From Acidobacteriota bacterium (GTDB lineage Bacteria; Acidobacteriota; Terriglobia; Terriglobales; Acidobacteriaceae): a stretch of DNA of 54,056 nt. Positions 1 to 8,621 of this stretch are shown here, piece by piece. The DNA lies in contig JAKBHH010000015.1 in NCBI GenBank assembly GCA_021836865.1, positions 1-54,056 on the forward strand, given 5' to 3'. Below the pieces are notes generated by a model that was not told the origin of the DNA, ran no database searches, and worked only from the letters and a program-made list of their open reading frames with translations. The position numbers and the translations under genes were made by a program. Numbering within the stretch: the first letter of the stretch is position 1; the number at the start of each line of letters is the position of its first letter.

Positions 1-1807
1 AGCCTGCCTTTTCAGTCAGTTCAGCCCATCGTGCGTAGAGCGAGTCACTTTCCTGCTGCGCCCTTGCCAACTCCTCCAGTGCCTGTTGCAGTCCGGCTGC
101 ATCCGTTGCGATGGCTGGCCTCTCCAGTTGCAGGCGTGCCGCTTCCAGACGCGCATCCGAGGCCTCAACCAGCTCCTCTATCGCTGCAAACTCACGCGCC
201 TCGAGATAGGAAAGCTTTTTGCGTGCCTTGGACCCCGCCTCTTCCTGCGCGCGCTGCGGGGCCTCCGGATCGCTCCCGATCGGTTGCCGCTCCAGTTCTT
301 CGCCTTTCCACTCTTCCCACTGCGTATAGTCGGCGAACTGTCCGATCCGCCCACGGCCATCCAGGCCCAGAACGCTCGTGGACACGCGGTTCAAAAGGAA
401 CCTGTCATGGGTCACCAGCACCAGTGCACCCGGAAACTCCAGCAGATTCTCCTCCAGAACTTCCAGCGTCGGAATGTCCAGATCATTCGTTGGTTCGTCC
501 AGCAGCAGCACATCAGCAGGCTGCAGCATCAGCCGTGCGATCAGCACGCGTGCCCGCTCGCCCCCGCTCAGGTTCTTCACCGGCTGATTCAGATGTTCTC
601 CTGTGAAGAGAAATCGCGCGGCCCAGCTGGCCACGTGGATCGGCCGCCCCTGATACATCACTGCATCGCCCTCGGGCGCAAGCGCGCGCCGCAACGTCAG
701 GCTTTCATCCAGCTCCCGCATCTGGCTCAGGTACACCATCCGCAACGCATCGGCTCGCCGAACCGCGCCTTCTGCAGGCTCAATTTCGCCCCGCAGCAGC
801 CGCAGCAGCGTCGTCTTGCCGCTTCCGTTTGGCCCCACCAGCCCTACCTTGCTGCCCGCCGTCAAGGTGAAGTTCAGCCCGCTGAAGAGCCGATTGCCAC
901 CCACCGTGCAGGCCACCTGCTCAAACTCCACCAGGCGCTTTGTCTTGCGCTGGCTTGCGGCAAAATCGATCCCCGCCGTGCTCACCGCGCTGCGAGAGTC
1001 CAGATCGGCGAGACGTCCGATCATTCCTTGTGCCGCGTCAATGCGCGCCTTGCTCTTGGTCGTCCGCGCCTTGGGGCCGCGCCTCAGCCATTCAATCTCG
1101 GTCCGCACGCGGTTGCGCAGGCTCTCCTGCTGGCGGTTCTGCGCCTCCAGACAGGCCTCCCGCTCTTCAAGAAACCGGCTGAAGTTCCCCCTTACGCGCA
1201 GCAATCCGCCCGCATACGCGCGATTCAACTCAATGATCTCGCTCGATGTGGACTCAAGAAAGTAGCGGTCGTGGCTCACGGTGACCGAGGCAAAGGTGGC
1301 CGAAGCGATCAGCTCTTCGAGCCACTCGATCCCTTCCAGATCAAGGTGATTGGTCGGCTCATCCAGCAGCAGCACGTCGGGATCGCCCACCAGCGCCGCC
1401 ACAATGGCCAGCCGCTTGCGCCACCCGCCAGACAGCGCAGCGGCCTCGCCGGTCAGTTCTGTAAAGCCCGCGCGCCCCGCAAGTTCGCGCAGACGTCCCT
1501 CGCGTTCTGCCTCTGGCCCATGGCCCTCTGCCAACGCCGAATCCAGCACTTGGCGGAGGGTCATCCCCGGCGCATACATTGAGTCCTGCGGCACATAAGC
1601 TACGTGGGCGCGCTTGCGCACAGCCAGCTCCCCCGCATCCGGTTCAATTTGACCCGCGAGCAGGGCCAAGAGCGTCGATTTTCCTGATCCGTTCGGGCCA
1701 ATCAACCCGATGCGCGCGCCCTCCTCCACCGTCAGGGAAAGATCGCGGAAGAGCGGCACGGCGCCAAATTGCTTCGAAATCAATTGAGCATTCAAAATCG
1801 GAGGCAT
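1..1807 (-). CDS. ABC-F family ATPase, Uup-like (3' end outside window)
   Basis: A soluble tandem-ATPase of the ABC-F class, proteins that act on ribosomes or nucleic acids rather than in transport. Reading the minus strand from the ATG at 1807 gives about 602 residues with no stop before the left edge. Both nucleotide-binding domains are complete: Walker A GPNGSGKST in each, signatures LSGGWRKR and LSGGERAR, and Walker B stretches LLLDEPTNHLDL and LLLDEPTNDLDI. No transmembrane segments are seen. After domain 2 comes a charged, Glu/Ala/Arg-rich coiled-coil tail like the DNA-binding C-terminal domain of Uup, which favours Uup over EttA. The frame stays open upstream of this ATG to a TAG near 1916, so a GTG start further upstream is possible. 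The family call is firm; the subfamily is inferred. Confidence 0.9.
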   Translation of the reverse strand, partial: MPPILNAQLISKQFGAVPLFRDLSLTVEEGARIGLIGPNGSGKSTLLALLAGQIEPDAGELAVRKRAHVAYVPQDSMYAPGMTLRQVLDSALAEGHGPEAEREGRLRELAGRAGFTELTGEAAALSGGWRKRLAIVAALVGDPDVLLLDEPTNHLDLEGIEWLEELIASATFASVTVSHDRYFLESTSSEIIELNRAYAGGLLRVRGNFSRFLEEREACLEAQNRQQESLRNRVRTEIEWLRRGPKARTTKSKARIDAAQGMIGRLADLDSRSAVSTAGIDFAASQRKTKRLVEFEQVACTVGGNRLFSGLNFTLTAGSKVGLVGPNGSGKTTLLRLLRGEIEPAEGAVRRADALRMVYLSQMRELDESLTLRRALAPEGDAVMYQGRPIHVASWAARFLFTGEHLNQPVKNLSGGERARVLIARLMLQPADVLLLDEPTNDLDIPTLEVLEENLLEFPGALVLVTHDRFLLNRVSTSVLGLDGRGRIGQFADYTQWEEWKGEELERQPIGSDPEAPQRAQEEAGSKARKKLSYLEAREFAAIEELVEASDARLEAARLQLERPAIATDAAGLQQALEELARAQQESDSLYARWAELTEKAG

Positions 1808-2313
1808 CTCTTCCAGAGTAATGGCCGCGAGGCTCTCCCGGCGAGCGCTGGCGGCCTCAAAAGGACAGACCCCGGCCTGCCCCACCTCCGCCACCCAGGG
1901 CGCAATCTTCTGCCACTAAGCCCCCCGCATCCAACAATGTCTCCAACTCGTTGATTCCAAGTGCAAAAAATCTGTGACCCATTTGCAGATCATTTTCAGC
2001 GCAGGCACGCGCTGGAGAAACTCATGACACGGCCATCTCCAATCCGACCGCGCCGTCCCCGGCTCAATCTGTCCGCTATCTCGCAGGCCCGAACCCGTAA
2101 CTACATATCTACCCCCCTCCCTAAGAAATTTGCGGTTTTCCGGAATTTGCCCGCAGGTTTTTTCCGAGGCCGCTTTTGATTCATCTTCGCTTTTCTCATG
2201 CCACAGGACTCAATCCACAGGACTCAACGCCGGGCAAATGCACAGCCTTCTGCGGCTCATGCCCCTCATGGCATCGCCCTTGGCAAGCGGGTCCTTTGCC
2301 CTACACTGGCATT
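1808..2313. other. gene-free stretch between ABC-F gene and rhodanese gene
   Basis: About 500 bases separating two divergent genes. Short open frames exist but none resembles a known protein or has a convincing ribosome binding site. The promoters of both flanking genes presumably lie here. I see no RNA gene or clear repeat. Confidence 0.5.
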
Positions 2314-2634
2314 ATGCTCGACTACGAGATCTCCCCCTCGGAAGCCGCATCCCTGCTCCGCGATCGCAAGGCCCGTCTCATCGATGTTCGCGAACCGTGG
2401 GAGCTTGCCAAGGCCGCCATCGATGGAAGTCTGCTCATGCCCATGGGCGACGTTCCCTCGCGCGCACACCAGGAGTTGGACCCCGACGAGCGCCTCATTG
2501 TCTGCCATCTTGGTCAGCGCTCGCTCACCGTGACCGCATGGCTGCGCAACCAGGGCTTTGAACAGGCCCAGTCGCTGCGCGGCGGCATTGAAGCCTGGTC
2601 CTCCGAGGTTGATCCAGCATTGCCGCGCTATTAG
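2314..2634 (+). CDS. Single-domain rhodanese-like sulfurtransferase
   Basis: A 106-residue protein of one rhodanese domain, a fold that carries sulfur as a cysteine persulfide. The frame opens with the typical 'IDVREPWE' stretch near residue 23 and has the active-site loop CHLGQRS with the catalytic Cys at about residue 64, followed by the usual LRGGIEAW near the C-terminus. The ATG at 2314 starts exactly at the domain boundary. The frame is open further upstream, but that part is not rhodanese-like. No signal peptide is seen, so it is probably cytosolic, like GlpE. The sulfur donor and acceptor are unknown, and neighbours give no clue. Confidence 0.88.
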   Translation: MLDYEISPSEAASLLRDRKARLIDVREPWELAKAAIDGSLLMPMGDVPSRAHQELDPDERLIVCHLGQRSLTVTAWLRNQGFEQAQSLRGGIEAWSSEVDPALPRY

Positions 2635-2685
2635 AGGCTTCTAAAGCCTGCATGGGCAGCTTCGTCCAGGTAGAGTGAGCAGGCT

Positions 2686-3486
2686 CTAACGGCCGAATGA
2701 ATAAGTAACCTGAAGCATGCCGTTGTCGATGCCGGGATTTTCTATAGCTGTGTCGTGGTTGGAGATGTGGTGATAGCGGTACTCGACGCGAATGGAGCGC
2801 ATCTTAGCTCGGTAGACTTCAATTCCAGCGCCCACGTCGAAGGTGAAGTTGAACGAGCCGGCGTAGGGTACGGGAATGGGCTTCGTGGAGTACATGAAAC
2901 CTCCGTGGCCGATGAGGAAAGGCTGCACCTTGCGCTGCGGCAGAAAGTTCCATTGAAAGCCTACAGGTGAGAAGGCTTCTCCGATCGTCCAATAGCGGCC
3001 GAAGCAGGTAATCGTGGCCGTTCCACTACTGTACACGGTGCCATTTCCGAGATACAAAGTGTACGGTTGGGTCTGCGGTGCACAGGAGACAACTGGTTCT
3101 TGGTTATAGTAGATGTGGGTCGCTACCGTTGGGAATGTCTGGTTGTCTACCTCGCGGCTCTGCGGATCGCTCTCCATCGCCAGCGGCACGAACTCCCCGC
3201 TGTATTGCCAGTTCACAATGTGGCCTAGAAGCAGACGTCGGCCGTAGGCGGCGCCAAAGTTGAGCAGTTTGCGCTGTTCGGCGTCGCCCAAAAGAATGTG
3301 GCTGGAGTCGTTTGAATACGCGCCGAAGAACGAGAACGTATTCCTGCGGGCAAAGTAGGGGTCGGGATGAGCGGATTGCGGCCAGCCGGCAGCGACGGTA
3401 TAGGTGAGGACAAGAAGCGGGAAAAGAAGAAAACGGCGAAAGAACAAAAGAGACTTTATGCAGCCACCAGCCGAGCTGAGCAACAT
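2686..3486 (-). CDS. Acyloxyacyl hydrolase / lipid A 3-O-deacylase, PagL-like
   Basis: A 266-residue predicted outer-membrane beta-barrel with an N-terminal signal-type segment (hydrophobic residues about 12-33). PagL enzymes remove the 3-O-acyl chain of lipid A. The C-terminal part carries the family motif, VEYRYHHISN followed by NPGID, with His240 and Ser242 matching the catalytic His-x-Ser. The third triad position, by spacing 14 residues after the His, is Asp254 rather than Glu. The protein ends in an aromatic beta-strand (QVTYSF) as barrel proteins do. A GGAGG lies 4 bases before the ATG. It converges with the rhodanese gene and diverges from the dipeptidase gene. Family assignment is fairly firm; activity is inferred. 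Confidence 0.8.
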   Translation of the reverse strand: MLLSSAGGCIKSLLFFRRFLLFPLLVLTYTVAAGWPQSAHPDPYFARRNTFSFFGAYSNDSSHILLGDAEQRKLLNFGAAYGRRLLLGHIVNWQYSGEFVPLAMESDPQSREVDNQTFPTVATHIYYNQEPVVSCAPQTQPYTLYLGNGTVYSSGTATITCFGRYWTIGEAFSPVGFQWNFLPQRKVQPFLIGHGGFMYSTKPIPVPYAGSFNFTFDVGAGIEVYRAKMRSIRVEYRYHHISNHDTAIENPGIDNGMLQVTYSFGR

Positions 3487-3572
3487 GAGACCTCCGGTGC
3501 CTCAAGGACTGAGATACGTTGATAGGCCTATACTTTGCTTTGACTTCGAATTCATTTTATGGGAGCAGGACC

Positions 3573-4943
3573 ATGTCGTCGTCTGCCATTGAATATGCCC
3601 GCCAGAATCACGCTCGATTTTTAGAGGAGCTAAAGGCCTTTCTCCGTATCCCCTCGATTTCTACTCTGCCCGAGCACAATGCAGACTGCCGCACCGCAGC
3701 CGAAATGCTCGCCATCGAGTTCAGTCGCATTGGCCTGCAAAATGTCTCGCTCCGCGAGACCGAAGGCCATCCGCTTGTCTACGCTGACTGGCTGCACGCC
3801 GAAGGCAAACCCACTGTCCTCGTCTACGGGCACTACGACGTGCAGCCCCCGGACCCGATCGAGGAGTGGATCGCTCCGCCCTTTGAACCGACGGAACGCG
3901 ACGGCAATATCTACGCCCGCGGCGCTGTGGACGACAAGGGGCAGGTCTGGGCGCAGGTCAAGGCCCTGGAATCGCACCTCGCGGCCACCGGATCGCTCCC
4001 CATCAACGTCCGCGTGCTCATGGAAGGCGAAGAAGAGGTCGGAGGGGAGGGAATTGAGGCTTTTGTAGCCTCTCGCCCGGCCCAGCTTCAGGCTGACTTC
4101 GCGCTTGTCTCCGATACCGAGATGTTTGCACCCGGACTGCCCACGCTTTGCGTCGGGCTCCGCGGCATGATTTATACCGAGATTGAAGTGCGCGGCGCGC
4201 GGGCTGACCTGCACTCCGGCATGTACGGCGGTGCGGCGCCCAACCCCTTTGTTGCGCTCGCTCAGATACTCGCGCGGCTTAAAGACGACAACGGCCACAT
4301 CCTCATCCCCGGCTTTTACGACGACATCATTCCGCCCAGCCCGGAAGAGCTGGCTGCTTGGCGCAGCCTGCCTTTCGACGAGGAAGGCTATCGCATCGCT
4401 GAGGTAGGCTCCGCCCAACTCGTCGGCGAACCCGGCTACAGCGTTCTGGAGCGTACGTGGGCCCGGCCTACCCTCGATGTGCATGGCATGCCTGGCGGCT
4501 TCATCGGAGCCGGCGCCAAGACCGTCATCCCCGCCAAGGCTACAGCCAAGGTCTCCATGCGTCTGGTTCCCGGCATGACGCCAGAAAAGGCATTCGAGCA
4601 GTACAAAGGCTTTGTGGCGAAGATCGTCCCGACGGGCGTCGAGGTTGAAGTTCGTCTGATCCACGCCGGCAATCCCTGCCTCGTTCCCGTCGAGAATCCC
4701 TATATTCGCGCCGCCACGCGCGCCCTGCGCCAGGTATGGAATCAGGAAACCGTCTTCATTCGCTCCGGTGGATCCATCCCGATCGTGGGTGACTTCGCCA
4801 ACTATCTCGGGCTTCCCAGCGTGATGATGGGCTTTGGCCTGCCCGATGACAATCTTCACGCGCCCAACGAGAAGTTCAACCTCAGGAATTTCGAACTTGG
4901 CATCGAATCCATCATTTGTTTTCTTGAGGAAGCGGCCCGTTGA
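3573..4943 (+). CDS. M20 family metallopeptidase (dipeptidase)
   Basis: A 456-residue cytosolic di-zinc peptidase of family M20, the group of carnosinase-like dipeptidases. Metal-site motifs are all visible: GHYDVQP (His87), ARGAVDDKGQ (bridging Asp near 120), MEGEEEVGGEG (general base and ligand Glu, 152-154), SDTEM, and a C-terminal LHAPNEKF His. A lid/dimerisation domain containing ADLHSGMYGG sits between. The frame is open upstream, but the ATG at 3573 has a GGGAGCAGG just before it and fits the family N-terminus. Its stop overlaps the start of the MobA-like gene, so the two are probably co-translated. The exact substrate cannot be told from sequence. Confidence 0.93.
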   Translation: MSSSAIEYARQNHARFLEELKAFLRIPSISTLPEHNADCRTAAEMLAIEFSRIGLQNVSLRETEGHPLVYADWLHAEGKPTVLVYGHYDVQPPDPIEEWIAPPFEPTERDGNIYARGAVDDKGQVWAQVKALESHLAATGSLPINVRVLMEGEEEVGGEGIEAFVASRPAQLQADFALVSDTEMFAPGLPTLCVGLRGMIYTEIEVRGARADLHSGMYGGAAPNPFVALAQILARLKDDNGHILIPGFYDDIIPPSPEELAAWRSLPFDEEGYRIAEVGSAQLVGEPGYSVLERTWARPTLDVHGMPGGFIGAGAKTVIPAKATAKVSMRLVPGMTPEKAFEQYKGFVAKIVPTGVEVEVRLIHAGNPCLVPVENPYIRAATRALRQVWNQETVFIRSGGSIPIVGDFANYLGLPSVMMGFGLPDDNLHAPNEKFNLRNFELGIESIICFLEEAAR

Positions 4944-5605
4944 GCCTTGCCCCGCGCAATTCTTTACCGGACTGTGCCGCCTTTGTTCTCGCGGGCGGCC
5001 AGTCCAGCCGCATGGGTTCAGACAAAGCGATTCTCTCGCTCGCAGGCCAGCCGCTCGTTGTCCATGCCCTCCGAATCCTCCATGCGGCAGGCTTCAGCGC
5101 CTCCATTGCCGGAGCAAGAAGCCCCCTTGCCGCCTTTGCGCCAGTCATCGAGGATGCTCACGCCGGCCCGCTGGACGGCATCTGTGCGGCCCTTGCATCG
5201 TGCAGCACCGCTCAGGCCTTGTTCCTTTCCGTCGATCTGCCGCTGTTTCCCTCCGCGGGGTTGGTTTATCTGCTGCAGCAGGCCTCCCTCTGCGGCGCTG
5301 CTGCCACCATGTTTTCGATGAACGGCTTTGTGCAGACCTTCCCGGCGGTTCTCGATCACGGCTTGCTTCCCACACTCCGCGCCAGGCTGAGCGCCGGCCC
5401 GGGAGGATGTCTTACCGCATTTCGTGCGGGTGCTGAAGTCCTCGGCCGGCCACTCTGCATTCTTCCAGTGGAGTACCTTGTGCAAGCCGGTCACTTTGCC
5501 GAACCTCATGTGCTGCCGCCGTTCCTCTGGTTCCTCAACATCAATACCCCGGATGACCGTGATACTGCGCGGGGTTTGCTCACGCAGGCCGGTCGCGTAA
5601 GCTGA
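4940..5605 (+). CDS. MobA-like NTP transferase (molybdenum cofactor guanylyltransferase family)
   Basis: A 221-residue GT-A fold nucleotidyltransferase. MobA joins GMP to molybdopterin. The N-terminus has the nucleotide-binding signature LAGGQSSRMGSDKA, then GPLDGI and the metal-binding SVDLP motif, all as in MobA. The start is a TTG that overlaps the dipeptidase stop (TTGA), so translation is likely coupled. The next gene follows after 10 bases. Other molybdenum cofactor genes are not in the window, so the family relatives acting on sugars or cytidyl substrates (MocA, CTP-type) cannot be excluded. I favour MobA because of the SxRMGxDKA form. Confidence 0.82.
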   Translation: MSLAPRNSLPDCAAFVLAGGQSSRMGSDKAILSLAGQPLVVHALRILHAAGFSASIAGARSPLAAFAPVIEDAHAGPLDGICAALASCSTAQALFLSVDLPLFPSAGLVYLLQQASLCGAAATMFSMNGFVQTFPAVLDHGLLPTLRARLSAGPGGCLTAFRAGAEVLGRPLCILPVEYLVQAGHFAEPHVLPPFLWFLNINTPDDRDTARGLLTQAGRVS

Positions 5606-5615
5606 GTGCAGTCCC

Positions 5616-6467
5616 ATGTCCGATCACGATCTCACCGCAGTTCCCGGCCAGACAGACGCCAAGCGAGCGGGTACGACTTCTGCTCCGGACGGCACCGGCT
5701 CTGCCCCTCCGGGGCCGATGATCGTCTTTGACAGGGTTTCTATCTCTTTCAACGGTCGGCCAGTCCTGGAGGATGTGAGCTTTTCAGTGGCCCGTGGCCA
5801 GACCCTCTGCATCCTCGGCCGCAGCGGCGTCGGAAAATCTGTCTCTCTCCGTATCCTCATGGGCTTCCTGCAGCCTGACTCAGGTTCGGTCTCAGTCGAC
5901 GGTCAGGAGATCGTTGGCCTGAGCGAAGAGGGTATGCGGGCCATCCGCAGACGCATCACGATGGTCTTTCAAAATGGTGCACTCTTTGACTCGCTCAGCG
6001 TCCGGGAAAATGTGGCCTTTCCTCTTCGCGAGCACGGGGGGCTTGACGAAGATCAGGTGCAGCAAATCGTCGGCCGTCTCATTACCATGGTTGGTGCCGA
6101 GGATGTGATGGATGCCCTGCCGGCGAGCCTCTCAACCGGGCGCCGGCGTGCCGTCGCCATCGCGCGGGCGCTGGCCGCTCAGCCGGAGGTCGTCCTCTAC
6201 GATGAACCCACCACCATGGTCGACCCTCTTGTAGCGCGCCGGCTCGGGAACATCGTTCAGCGATTGAAACGGCAGCTCGGCCTTACCAGCATCGTTGTGA
6301 CGCATGACATGCGATTTGCGGAGCGTCTCGCGGACACTGTCCTGTTTCTGCACGAAGGCCGGGCTGGATTCTTCGGAGCGCTCGCAGATTTTCTAGCATC
6401 TTCAGACGGTAACATCCAGAGGTTCCTGGAGTTAGACGCATATAGGTTACCTTCGTCACAGGGGTGA
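5616..6467 (+). CDS. ABC transporter ATP-binding protein, MlaF-like
   Basis: A 283-residue ABC ATPase of the type that powers retrograde phospholipid / MCE-linked transport (MlaF, Ttg2A). Seen: Walker A GRSGVGKS (68-75), Q-loop Gln119, Walker B VVLYDEP (192-198), and the switch His in VVTHD. The signature reads LSTGR (172-176) instead of LSGGx, a departure from the usual second Gly. The first 34 residues are a Gly/Ser/Pro-rich leader; Met35 is an alternative start. It ends the dipeptidase-mobA cluster. No MlaE permease or MCE-domain gene is nearby, so its partner is elsewhere or unknown. The subfamily call is moderate. Confidence 0.82.
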   Translation: MSDHDLTAVPGQTDAKRAGTTSAPDGTGSAPPGPMIVFDRVSISFNGRPVLEDVSFSVARGQTLCILGRSGVGKSVSLRILMGFLQPDSGSVSVDGQEIVGLSEEGMRAIRRRITMVFQNGALFDSLSVRENVAFPLREHGGLDEDQVQQIVGRLITMVGAEDVMDALPASLSTGRRRAVAIARALAAQPEVVLYDEPTTMVDPLVARRLGNIVQRLKRQLGLTSIVVTHDMRFAERLADTVLFLHEGRAGFFGALADFLASSDGNIQRFLELDAYRLPSSQG

Positions 6468-7035
6468 CTGATTTCGTAACACGACCGGCGAAAATTTTCC
6501 TTGCCATAACCGCCTTATTCGGCAATTCTATGGCCACGGACGGTTCCATTTCTGTTAGCTTGCTAATTAGGTGTGAGCCGTCCAGTAGGGAATACGACCA
6601 GCAGGGCTCGCCGAGTATTCCACAGCGATATGTTTTGCGGTCCAGGCTTGTGGGTGTGATGAGTTGAATACTCCTTGGTTGCAGATGTGCGGAATTCACC
6701 CTTCAAGCAAGATGAAAAAAGGTCTGAAGCCGTGGGTCTCCCTCACGTAAACTCTGACCGGCAGATGAAAATCAAAGAGACGATGCGGTAGTTTTACGGC
6801 TTCGGCCATGTGAAATCTACCAGTATTGCTACCCTAACTGAGATCGTTTCAGGCGCGACAAACGGGCAACTTGCTATCACAAAAGGTGACGAACTGAAAC
6901 TGCCGAGAAGCATATAGGCGATTCGTTCTTCAGTGGCAAGATGATTTCCTGTTGGCTGCTCGGCAAGTTGGGCAGTCCGGCTTTGGATTTTCCACTTCAG
7001 TTTTTGTTTCATTCTCTGGGGTCTGCAGCGCGCTT
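6468..7035. other. Gene-free leader before the sugar transferase gene
   Basis: About 570 bases with no convincing coding frame. A long-range inverted repeat occurs near 6538-6583 (GGACGGTTC against GAGCCGTCC, about 30 bases apart). The region probably holds the promoter and a long leader of the exopolysaccharide-type transferase gene. No known riboswitch consensus was recognised. Confidence 0.45.
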
Positions 7036-7365
7036 ATGGCTACGTCTGATTTCTGGCAAAAGGTCTCCACATCGGTTCTTCCTTCGCCTGATCTATCTGG
7101 CGAAGGTCTGGGATATGTTCCCCGCAGCATTCAGGGGCAAGCCAAGTTTTGGATATGTCTGGATTTGCTGACGATCCTCGCGGCGGCACTTTTTGCCATC
7201 GCCCATGAGATGCATCTCAGTCCGCTGATCACTTTGAAGCGCCTTATGGCAGGGACGCTCTTTCAGGCCCATTCCACGGGTATTCTTCTCGCGATTCTCT
7301 GCGGATTCTCGATTGCGCTCGGGTCATCAGCAAGCGATTCCGGCTCTACACGCCCGTGCGCCTGA
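7036..7365 (+). pseudogene. N-terminal membrane part of the sugar transferase, cut off by a frameshift
   Basis: From the ATG at 7036 this frame encodes about 100 residues resembling the N-terminal transmembrane helices of WcaJ-type initiating transferases (a hydrophobic helix beginning FWICLDLLTILAAALF and another, GILLAILCGFSIAL). The homology-like text then jumps frame at the GGG around 7321-7323. It continues in the frame of the following entry as VISKRFRLYTPVRLT. The total span 7036-8552 is 1517 bases, one short of a multiple of three, as expected for a one-base loss or two-base gain. It could be a true mutation or a sequencing or assembly error. Confidence 0.7.
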
Positions 7366-8552
7366 CCAGTTTTATGCACGAGCAGCACCTCAGTGTGCGG
7401 GCATGTTTCACGGCAGGTCTGCTGCTCACCGGCGCTCTTTATTTGCTCCATGCGGACGATATTCCGAGGCGCATAGTTCTCATCGCGCTGGGCCTTGTGA
7501 CGATCACATTGAGTTTGCGCCGTTTTTTTTACCGCATCCTTCTCTACAACCGTTTTGATCGGGGAGTGGATACGCGCAATATCCTGATCGTTGGCACGGG
7601 GCCTGAAGCCCATGCCCTGCGTCATCATATCGAGAGTATTCGCCACCTCGGCTATGTCTTCAAAGGCTTCATTGCGATTTCGGGCAGTCCTGCGTCCATG
7701 GCGTCGAGTACGGGCGATGTAGTTGGGGCCCTCGACTCGCTTTTTCAGCACGCGCGCCTGCGTTTCGTGGATGAAATCTTCTTCACCGCCCCATGCGAGC
7801 GCGGTGTCGTGCAGGACGTTCTCGACCAGGCGCGGATCCACGGCATTGATTTGCGTGTAGTTCCCCATCTCTATGACGGCCTTGCATGGAATGCCCCTAT
7901 TGAATATATCGGGCAGTTCCCCACCATTCCGCTGCATTGCGGCTATGTGCCCCAGTTCGGCAATTTTCTGAAGCGCACGGTCGACATTATTTTCTCCAGC
8001 CTGGCGCTTGTGCTCCTGTCCCCTCTTCTGCTTCTTATTGCCGCGGCCATCAAGCTGGATTCTCGGGGCCCCGTGTTGTACGCGTCCGAGCGCATCGGCA
8101 AAAAGGGCCGGGTTTTTCATTGTTTCAAATTCCGCACCATGGTGCGGGATGCAGAGAAGCGGCGCGCAGATATCATGCACATGAACGAGCGGGACGGTGT
8201 CCTGTTCAAGATTACAAACGACCCGCGAATTACGCGAATCGGACGCGTTTTGCGTAAATACTCCCTGGACGAACTGCCTCAGTTTCTCAATGTTCTATTG
8301 GGTGACATGAGCGTAGTTGGGCCTCGTCCGCCCATTGCCAGCGAGGTGCGCGAGTACAAACTGAGCCACCTGCGCCGTCTCGATGTAAAGCCAGGCATCA
8401 CCGGCCTTTGGCAGGTGCAGGGCCGCCAGGATCCATCTTTTGACAGCTATGTCTCGCTCGACGTGACATACATTGAGAACTGGAGCATCTGGCTCGACTT
8501 CAAGATTATCGTCCGCACTATCGGCGTCGTCCTGGCCGGCACAGGTTCCTGA
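7356..8552 (+). CDS. Polyprenyl-phosphate glycosylphosphotransferase, WcaJ-like (main part of frameshifted gene)
   Basis: This enzyme class starts exopolysaccharide or glycan synthesis by putting a sugar-1-phosphate on undecaprenyl phosphate at the inner membrane. The visible 398 residues hold two membrane helices, a Rossmann-type CoA-binding-like domain (ILIVGTGPEAHALRHH), and the full C-terminal bacterial sugar transferase domain with its membrane-dipping helix, FKFRTM, DELPQF, GPRPP and PGITGLWQ. The first in-frame start is a GTG at 7356 inside the membrane region. The natural protein should begin at 7036, giving about 504-505 residues, the usual family length. A shortened product could still carry the catalytic domain. 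Confidence 0.88.
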   Translation: MRLTSFMHEQHLSVRACFTAGLLLTGALYLLHADDIPRRIVLIALGLVTITLSLRRFFYRILLYNRFDRGVDTRNILIVGTGPEAHALRHHIESIRHLGYVFKGFIAISGSPASMASSTGDVVGALDSLFQHARLRFVDEIFFTAPCERGVVQDVLDQARIHGIDLRVVPHLYDGLAWNAPIEYIGQFPTIPLHCGYVPQFGNFLKRTVDIIFSSLALVLLSPLLLLIAAAIKLDSRGPVLYASERIGKKGRVFHCFKFRTMVRDAEKRRADIMHMNERDGVLFKITNDPRITRIGRVLRKYSLDELPQFLNVLLGDMSVVGPRPPIASEVREYKLSHLRRLDVKPGITGLWQVQGRQDPSFDSYVSLDVTYIENWSIWLDFKIIVRTIGVVLAGTGS

Positions 8553-8621
8553 TCTGCGCGGACACCCGCCACGTCGGCACTCGATCGAAACCGTCTTCAT
8601 CTGACCGGTTAAACTTGAGTT

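Noticed and set aside
86..1582. Long plus-strand open frame of 498 codons
   Set aside because: It is antisense to the ABC-F gene, whose motifs are unmistakable; the plus-strand translation is Gln/Arg/His-rich and unlike any protein.
3630..4859. Minus-strand open frame of 409 codons
   Set aside because: Antisense to the M20 peptidase, which shows all metal-binding motifs; no ribosome site or family resemblance.
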